Shown: positions 56,634 through 64,000 of the stretch, one piece after another
Numbering within the stretch: position 1 is the first letter of the stretch
How the letters are laid out: each line of letters begins with the position of its first letter
From: Ananas comosus
Lineage: Eukaryota > Streptophyta > Magnoliopsida > Poales > Bromeliaceae
Assembly: GCF_001540865.1 (NCBI RefSeq)
Contig: NC_033621.1
Location: 11,388,393 to 11,452,392 of the forward strand
DNA: 64,000 nucleotides
Direction of reading: 5' to 3'
The notes under the pieces: model-generated
What the model saw: only the letters and a program-made list of their open reading frames with translations
Databases searched by the model: none
Told to the model about the DNA's origin: nothing
Made by a program: the position numbers and the translations under genes

Positions 56634-57166
56634 GTGCTGGTATGCTTATGGAAGCACGACGGCCTCCGTGCTTCCAAGTTGTTTTCGATGTTCGGACTTT
56701 CGAATTAACGATCGGCTCCGTTAGAATTGATCTAGAGTATTTGAAGTACCTAGAAAATAAATTTTGTAATTTTTCGATATCATTTGCCTAGTGATCGAAG
56801 GGGCTCAAAATTAATAATTTTAATGACCGTGGTGAGCCGGTTGCAAGTTTAACGGTGTAGAAATATCCAAATCACATGAAATTTTGATAGAAAATTCTTT
56901 ATACCATATAAAACAAGATCAATAACTTTGATCTAAAATTTTAATGTCATATCATCATATTTTGTAAGATTTTTATTTTCAGCCGTTGATTTTGAGCCAC
57001 TTCGATCACTAGGCAAATGATATCGAAAAATCGCAAAATTTATTTTCTAGATACTTCAAATACTCTAGATCAAGTTTAATGGAGCCGATCGTCGATTCGA
57101 AAGTCCGAACATCGAAAATAAAGTGAAAGCACGGAGCCCTCCGTACTTCCATATGTATCCTAGCAG

Positions 57167-57170
<4 letters not shown>
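56631..57170. mobile_element. P-group foldback MITE
   Basis: The left arm from 56640 and the right arm to about 57165 are near-complementary over more than 150 bp. TAGTGATCGAAGGGGCTCAA on the left matches the complement of TTGAGCCACTTCGATCACTA on the right. Each end also has a local hairpin (GGAAGCACG..CGTGCTTCC). It is flanked by GA repeats on the left and CT/TA repeats on the right, and is almost the same as 59075-59614. Confidence 0.85.
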
Positions 57171-57243
<73 letters not shown>

Positions 57244-57247
<4 letters not shown>

Positions 57248-57782
57248 TGAGCTGAAATGCTATGGGTAGTAAACGGGCTCTGTTGCCACCTATTTATTTT
57301 TTATGATGGAGCTTTCAAATCGACGATCGGCACCGCTAAACATGATTTATACCACTTGAAGTATTTAGAAACTAAAATTTAAATTTTTTCGATATCATTG
57401 GCCTAATAATCAAAGGGTTTCAAAATTTGTAATTTTAATGATCGATATAAGACGTTTTCTTGTTTAGCGGCATAAAGATATCTAAATTAATTGAATTTTG
57501 GTTATAAAATTTTTTAAACTATTTAGAATAAGATCTATACTCTTGATCTTGATTATAAAACTTATGTCATCACTTTTTAAAGGATACTCATTTTTAGTCG
57601 TTTATTTTTGTGTCCACTTAATGAAGAAAAGAACAATGTAAAAAAAATATAAAATTTGATTTTTAGATGTTTTAAGTAGTATAGATCATGTTCAACGGTG
57701 CGGATCGTCGATTTGAAAGCTCAATTATAAAAATAAATGAGTGGCAACGGAACCTGTTTGCTACTAATAGTATTCCAGCTCA

Positions 57783-57784
<2 letters not shown>
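57244..57784. mobile_element. P-group foldback MITE, divergent subgroup
   Basis: Ends AGTTGAGCTGAAATGCTATG and TAATAGTATTCCAGCTCACC are inverted. Arms include CAAATCGACGATCGGCACCG and CGGTGCGGATCGTCGATTTG, which are near-perfect complements. It is flanked by TA on the left and CT/TA on the right. Confidence 0.8.

Positions 57785-57857
<73 letters not shown>
57785..57857. repeat. (CT)n(TA)n compound microsatellite
   Basis: About 18 CT units followed by about 18 TA units. Similar compound runs border other P elements at 57171-57243 and 56571-56630. Confidence 0.95.
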
Positions 57858-57863
<6 letters not shown>

Positions 57864-58799
57864 ATATGAAGATGTGGTATGAGCTACAATTCCAAGATAC
57901 CACTTTGGTGAGGACAAAAGGTATTAGGTGGAGAGAGATAATTATTATTATATTCACTTGCAAACAAGTTATGTGGACATCATGATTTGTTGTGATTCTA
58001 AGATATCAGGAAATTGGTAGTTTAATTGGTCCTATTCACAGGTTGTCAACTAAACGACCTAGATAAGGGTTTCTTTTTGTTATTTCTTTTTTTTTTTCCC
58101 CTCCAAGTTTCTAGATGTTAATTAAGACCCAAAGAAAATTAATAAGCTAGAACTAATCCAATATATCACTTTAACTAAATTAAAAGTTTATTAAAAAATT
58201 GGTGGTTCTTTTGGCGGTCTCAAATTTGAAATCCGTAGCAACGCACCGACTCTTACTGCGATACTCTATTATTGCTTTTGCGATTGGTATGAGCCTTTGG
58301 AACTATTAAAGACCTATATAAAAGTATGATTTTTCTGTAATATTTATGTTTGGAGTAATTAATTTGGTTGAAAATGGTAATTATATAACATCAAGCCTCC
58401 AATTAATTAACTTCATTTTCTTGAGTAATATCAGATATATATACTTTCAACTTTTACTTGTTCCAGTTTGTGATTATTGGGCTAATTAATTAATTAAGTT
58501 AGGATTCAATTAAAAAAGAGGGCTTCATTAGCTATTAGCAATTAATTGTTGGTGGAACTCATCCTAGTCCTTCAATTCGATCAACGGGCAAAGGCTATTG
58601 ATTTAATTCAATTAATCATCATTTAGTTTAACAAGATAGTTCCAATAAATCCAATAGATTTTTATTGCATTGGATGAATAAAACTTAAATGGAGCGCTCG
58701 ATTCGACATGACTAATATTTTTTAGGGGATTTCCATAGACTTTTAACAAAGCGTTGTGTAATTGAGAATAAATTTAATTACATGATACATATATAAATA
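57858..58799. other. No supportable gene
   Basis: AT-rich unique DNA. Nothing defensible was seen. Confidence 0.5.
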
Positions 58800-59052
58800 G
58801 GCTGGGGCTACTATACTCTTATGAGTATAAACTTTCTTGTACTCATAAATTTTTAACCGTTAATTCATGAGATGTGTGGTTAGGATAACAGTGGTCCCCA
58901 CCTAAAATGACAGTGGTTTCCTAGGGTTGAGTCGGTAGTTTGTTGAATAGTATGATCTAACGGGTGAAAATGATTAATGAAACAAATCTAAGAGCCAAAA
59001 ACTTATGAGTATAAGGGAGCCAATACTCATAAATGTATAGTAGCCGGACTCT
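58800..59052. mobile_element. Q-group MITE, good copy
   Basis: Ends GGCTACTATACTCTTATGAG and CATAAATGTATAGTAGCC are inverted. It contains GAGATGTGTGGTTAGGATAA, CAGTGGTTTCCTAGGGTTGA and TATGATCTAACGGGTGAAAA. It ends at a CT/TA microsatellite. Confidence 0.75.
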
Positions 59053-59074
59053 CTCTCTCTCTCTATATATATAG

Positions 59075-59614
59075 AGTAGGCTGGTATGCTTATGGAAGCA
59101 TGGAGCCCTCCGTGCTTCCAAGTTGTTTTCGATGTTCGGACTTTCGAATTGATGATTGGTTCCGTTAGAGTTGATCTAGAGTATTTGAAGTAGCTAGAAA
59201 ATAAATTTTGTGATTTTTCAATATCATTTTCCTAGTGATCGAAGGGGCTCAAAATCAATAATTTTAATGGCCGTGGTGAGCCGGTTGCAAGTTTAACGGT
59301 GTAGAAATATCCAAATCATATGAAATTTTGATAGAAAATTCTTTATACCATATAAAACAAGATCAATAACTTTGATCTAAAATTTTAATGTCATATCATC
59401 ATATTTTGTAAGATTTTTATTTTCAGCCGTTGATTTTGAGCCACTTTGATCACTAGGCAAATGATATCGAAAAATCGTAAAATTTATTTTCTAGATACTT
59501 TAAATACTCTAGATCAAGCCTAACGGAGCCGATCGTCGATTTGAAAGTCGGAACATCGAAGACAAAGTGGAAGTACGAAGCCCTCCGTGCTTCCATAAGC
59601 ATCCTAGCCGCACT
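59075..59614. mobile_element. P-group foldback MITE, near-identical to 56631-57170
   Basis: Starts AGTAGGCTGGTATGCTTATG and ends CATAAGCATCCTAGCCGCAC, an almost perfect inverted pair. The arms and loop match the 56631 copy at nearly every position I compared. TA repeats border both sides. Confidence 0.85.
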
Positions 59615-59637
59615 ATATATATATATATATATATATA

Positions 59638-62600
59638 GGTTTGTGTTAGCATCATCTAATTAATATATAATGAACAAATACACTGGTGATGAATAAAATT
59701 TCGTAGCACAACTTGTTGATCAAGTTGTAACGAATACTTAATTATTTGAATGCCTTAATTAAACTAATATCTAAAACTCTCTCTCTCTCTCTAGTTTAAT
59801 TATATGCCTCTGTGTGGTGTTATTGATGGCCACACAGGCTTGGTAGTTATACATCTTTATTTACATTAATTTAAGTGAGATTATTTTTTCAACTAATTAA
59901 ATTAAAGCAACTTTGCTTTGAGCTATTAAATGTGAAATACAGTTATCATTAATGCATATCAGCAAAACAAAAGGCGGTTCACAAAAATTGACAATTTTTA
60001 TAATAACTAATAACTGATATATGCATTGAATCTAGTCCCCGTACAATACATTGATTGAAAGCGACTAGTTTTGTTGAACTTATGTATCCAAGTATGTATA
60101 GTAAATATGATAAGATTTGAACTCGCGATCTTATAATGCTCTGATACCATATTAATCTAGCATTTACTCTAATTAGTTAAAAGCTTGAGTTGCCACCGAA
60201 TGCATACTTTATATTCGGCAAAACAAACTCCGTGATGTTCTTTGGCTCCTTGCGGTGCATATGATGTTATTAACATTCCGTTCGATATTCTCTATATACG
60301 ACCGTTCGTTGTGCATATGTAGCATCCAAAGAGCTCTCGCCATTCGAAGAACCCTCGAAGGTCTCTACATGTATATGCCGCACATACGCAAACAACTAAT
60401 CCCCATGGTGCGTCCTCGGTGGTTAGTACACATTCACGTTTTCGTGACACTGCCACCATATCAGCGGTATTTCGCAAGACGCGCAAGGGTACGAGACGCG
60501 CAAGGGTACGTACGCGACCGCAATATCACTCTCTGATCACTCAACTCCAAAATTTGTAGTGATGAGGGAATCATGCAGCTAGTACGGATTCCACAGCAGT
60601 GACTGGTGCTTGAGAATGATGTGTCTTCATGGGTGCATTCCAATGCACACAGACACACACTCTCTCTCTCTCTAAATCTAAATCTCTCTCTCTCTCTTGT
60701 AGTGGTACATACATAGATATATTAATGTCTCTCTCATTCATATGGGGATGTAGCACAAAGAATGAACTGGTTTCTGACAACACCAGTACTACAGAATTAA
60801 GACACAGCAGCAACATGTAAGCTTTTAAGATGGTGGTGGAGGCAAGGTGCAATATAAGTTGGGATTGCATTGGGTCCATAAATTTGTGTGTATACCATCC
60901 CTACAAGTAGAATCCAAAATTTAAAAACAGCTACAGGATATTATAAGATGCAACTGGCATGGGAATCAGAGAGCTAGATTGGTCCAAGCCCAACATTTGC
61001 ATGCACTCAGATACTGTAACATCATTTACATGATTGGTGCAGAAGAGATCAGATACCACCACACCCCCCTGAGCTCCTGCCACATCAATAGTATTTAATA
61101 TTCTCATCCTTTTGGTGTTTCTCTCTCTCATGATCATGTGAACATGGGAGTGTGGATGTGGGCCACTTAATTTTCATTCTCTCTCTCTCTCTCTCTCTCA
61201 CTTTTCTTTTGTTTTATTCAGTAAATAAGTTAAACACCTGTGATCACTGCTGGTGAGCTTGTATACATGGTCATCGACATAAACATTCCTCACAGGACCA
61301 TGAAATCTTAATTTATTTTGAATTTCAAATTTTATAATTTATATATATATATATATGCTTTTATTTAATTGTCACATTTTTGTTTAAAATCTATCTAGAT
61401 GGTACCTGACTCAGATTTCGTGATCTATTTCTGAAATACGATAGTTCCCTTGATTTCGTCAATGGCAAATCATCGTTATGATATGATGGCATAGTTAATT
61501 GATGAATAGTAGTCTCAAAATAACATAACAAGTCATTGATACACTCTCGATCATAGGGCTTGTTTGCTTCACTGAAGGTGCAATTCGGGTTGACGTAGAC
61601 TTTCAGGTGAACTAGAGTACGAGTGAAAGTTAATTTTCTTCCGATGTTTGTTTGTATAGCTAGCTGTGGAATTAAAGTTTTCCCGATTCTGCTGTTTGAC
61701 AGAAATTAAATGGCGTAAAAGTTGGGGGTATGAGAGATCGGTTAATGTTATATTATTTTTCTCCTCACTTTTTTTTCACGCAATTGATTTCGGCCTATGC
61801 TATCTTGGAAAGTTTGAGTTTTAATCAACGGAAAAGTTAAGGTGAACCAAACAATGAAAGTGGATATTTACGGTCGAAAACTACTTCTCCACTCTCCACT
61901 TTTGGTGAACCAAAATGAGTTTCGTAGTGTGCATCGATCTAAACGATAAATAAAAAACCTAGCATCTTGACCCAAAAAAATTGAAGAATGTCGCCATTTA
62001 AACGGATCTCCGCCAAATATAAATTCAATGACTAGTGCTCCTACTTGACCTTTCTTTTTTTGTAAAATCTTATTTGGTATATATTGATCGAGGGCGATCT
62101 AACACTATTAAGCATATAATTAAAGATAATGCTTCTCTCTTTTTTGACATGACCATAAAAGATATATTATAACAGATTTATTATAATATTTACAACATGA
62201 TACTAAATATAGAAACAAGCAGAGTATTTTTCTATTGTATTTTCTCACTATATTATATTACATAATTTTTCCTCAATCCCAAGCAGATGCTGACGCTTTA
62301 GTTACTGAGCGCTATTTTTAAAATTTAAATCTCGAGTATAAGATATAAAATAATATATAAAAAACTAGACCAATAATCGAATATCCAATAATAATTAAGT
62401 GGTCCAACCAAACTTGTTAATTGGTTAATGAGCTGAGCCCATTTTTGGGGTCCATTGTCACGCCTTGTAGTAGACCAACAACAAAGAGGTGGGTCCATTA
62501 ATTCAGAGTCGACACATCTCCCACCAAACGTTATTCATATGTATATAAATATTAGATATTTATATACTATCTATTACGACAAGCGCACAAAAAGAAATAA

Positions 62601-63034
62601 AAAACGGTGAATGTAAAGTAGACAAATCAAAAGCAGAAAATAAAATGAGCACAAAAATTTACGTGAAAAATCCGTTGCATGAAGAAAACTGTGGATGAAG
62701 CAGGAGAGAACTTTACTAGGAAAAAAAAAAATGGAGTACAATAGTATGAAGATTACAAAATGCTGCATCGCGTTTGGGGCAAAAAAGGAGGAGAAAAATT
62801 TATTAACGAATTCTTCATTATCGGATCAGATCCTTATATACCCATTAAAGACATTCATTTTTTCTTCACAATTCATTTTCCAAAAAAATCTTGTTGCATG
62901 GGGCCCAAGATCAAAGTGGATAACCAAATTTTGAGACACCTCTAACATTATCAATAGTATACTAGCTCGATTACGAATTTTTTTTATTTTTTGATAAAAT
63001 CATATAAATTATATTTCAACACACTCACTATGTT
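59638..63034. other. No supportable gene; short CT repeats
   Basis: CT repeats occur at about 59777-59793, 60660-60700 and 61178-61199. A less AT-rich patch at 60240-60540 has opposing open frames without known domains and a 20-bp direct repeat of ACGCGCAAGGGTACG (about 60479 and 60496). A segment from 61557 (GGGCTTGTTTGCTTCACTGA) to about 61915 (GGTGAACCAAAATG) may be a hAT-type MITE. Confidence 0.4.
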
Positions 63035-63455
63035 TTGAACTACTGTCACCTCTATATTATTAAGTCGCTTTCGATGTTGGAACTTTCAAATAGACAATTG
63101 GCTCTATCAAACTCAATTTAGAGTATATAAAGCATGTACATAAATGAGATTTTTATTTTCAATCATTGATTTTGAGTTCCTTCAATGATCACTAGATAAA
63201 TGATATCAAAAAAAATTTATATTCTAAAGATTTTCGATACCCTACATCAAGCGTAACGGAGCCGACCGTTGATTCGAAAGTTTCAGTATCGAAAACAACT
63301 TGATAGCACGGATTTCACCGTACTTTTTTTTTTTGAGAGGTAGGTAGCACGTTATCCGTTTCGCTTATTTCATTTAGAAATAAACTTAATTGGAAATGTG
63401 AATCAACTAGGATTTTACCGTACTTTTAAAAGCATATAAGTTGGACACTGTCTCT
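63035..63455. mobile_element. P-group foldback MITE, reduced, carrying a SINE
   Basis: The right arm is well preserved (AACGGAGCCGACCGTTGATT, TCAGTATCGAAAACAACTTG). The left arm and loop are shortened. The right end (TTTTAAAAGCATATAAGTTGGA) follows the SINE insertion at 63328-63409. Confidence 0.65.
63328..63409 (-). mobile_element. tRNA-derived SINE, 3' half, nested in a P MITE
   Basis: On the minus strand: TAGTTGATTCACATTTCC, TTTATTTCTAAATGAAATAA, AACGTGCTACCTACCTCTC and an A tail. Flanking 18-bp duplications are GGATTTCACCGTACTTTT (63310-63327) and GGATTTTACCGTACTTTT (63410-63427), with one mismatch. It is 5'-truncated before the B box. Confidence 0.85.
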
Positions 63456-63579
63456 CTATATATATAATGAACACTAAACTCACTTTTTTAATAATAAAAA
63501 TTTTAAATATTTTTTTACATTAAATTTTATTTTGTCTAGGGGAATCTACCACGTTACTAGGTCCACTGCTATAGAAACC

Positions 63580-63599
63580 TATATATATATATATATAAA

Positions 63600-63640
<41 letters not shown>
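63580..63640. repeat. (TA)n microsatellites, two runs
   Basis: TA runs at 63581-63597 and 63603-63640 are separated by AACCTA. Confidence 0.95.
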
Positions 63641-63642
<2 letters not shown>

Positions 63643-63880
63643 TCCCTGGGTAAAGGTATGTTATAGGTATGCTATAGCTGTTCTTTTTGCCCTTTCCCTA
63701 TGTCCAAATTTGAAATCCTCGTCTAATTTATTTTTATGTTTTACTTTTATTCTTATGGATTTTAGGGTACATGCATTTCCCGATGTGCTGTGGCTCGGAA
63801 CAGTGTGGGAAAAGCGACGCATCGAATTGGGAAGCTGAGTTGACTCTTCCTCGTACTAGCCATTTTGCTCGTACTAATAG

Positions 63881-63883
<3 letters not shown>

Positions 63884-63919
<36 letters not shown>
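63884..63919. repeat. (TTA)n microsatellite
   Basis: About 12 TTA units. Confidence 0.95.
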
Positions 63920-63920
<1 letters not shown>

Positions 63921-63949
63921 AGCAATGTTCACTGGACCCAATTAACTGA

Positions 63950-64000
63950 GCCATCGATCGAGCTAGTAAGAGCAGAGGTTTAAGAATCAGAGGTTCGATC
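63950..64000 (+). other. tRNA-like or SINE head cut by window end
   Basis: AGCTAGTAAGAGCAGAGG resembles a pol III A box region. After about 10 bases, AGAGGTTCGATC resembles a B box. The sequence stops at the window edge, so a SINE of another family or a decayed tRNA cannot be told apart. Confidence 0.35.

Noticed and set aside
60255..60658. Overlapping frames on both strands, up to 93 codons
   Set aside because: No recognisable domain, no splice context, and they contradict each other on opposite strands.
1..64000. Search for tRNA, rRNA, CRISPR arrays and microRNA genes
   Set aside because: No complete tRNA cloverleaf, rRNA segment or regularly spaced direct-repeat array was seen. Hairpin potential comes from the foldback MITEs and is reported there.

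Overview
This is plant nuclear DNA, most likely from a monocot. The gene exons are GC-rich at the 5' end and AT-rich at the 3' end, the background is AT-rich, and there are plant L1 LINEs, MITEs, Helitrons and very long (TA)n tracts. My best guess is a bromeliad such as pineapple; this rests on recalled repeat and F-box sequence character and is not proven here. Three N characters (852, 17270, 20344) mark assembly gaps, two of them at (TA)n runs.

The only clear host genes are four minus-strand paralogues of one F-box/FBD/LRR gene between about 18.7 and 46.9 kb. All share three phase-0 exons. Copy 3 (39501-41430) is the only one I can splice into an unbroken protein, of 518 residues. Copy 1 (18694-21747) has an open exon 1 but a 2-nt deletion and premature stop in exon 2. 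Copy 2 (about 25118-28097) has an internal deletion in exon 1, a frameshift and a GT-to-AT splice donor change in exon 2, and a stop in exon 3. Copy 4 (44921-46928) has frameshifts, a large deletion in exon 1 and a 342-bp hAT-type element inside exon 2. Copies 2, 3 and 4 are segmental duplicates, so comparing them gives empty sites that date and define several transposon insertions.

Layout. 1-10 kb: fragments of a long non-coding LTR-like repeat (family R) and two decayed LINE 3' ends. 10-18 kb: AT-rich DNA with a mini-CACTA, a foldback MITE, a cluster of smaller MITEs and a Helitron-like element carrying an exon-like piece. 18-29 kb: copies 1 and 2. 28.7-37.8 kb: three head-to-tail Helitron-like elements, a Mutator-like element with GC-rich cargo, a LINE 3' end and the fullest copy of R (about 4.8 kb). 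39-47 kb: copies 3 and 4. 47-64 kb: no gene I can support, but many microsatellites and a dense set of long inverted-repeat (foldback) MITEs sitting in TA or CT microsatellites.

For discussion I name two MITE groups. P is about 540 bp, with long inverted arms. Q is about 240 bp, with short subterminal inverted repeats around a name-tag motif near GGTTAGAATGATAGTGGTCC or its complement. The biology here is one small F-box family, presumably SCF ubiquitin-ligase adaptors, being duplicated and eroded by transposons. The most interesting mobile-element signals are a 3' hairpin shared by the LINEs and a tRNA-derived SINE, the microsatellite-targeted foldback elements, and the Helitron tandem array with a conserved palindrome.
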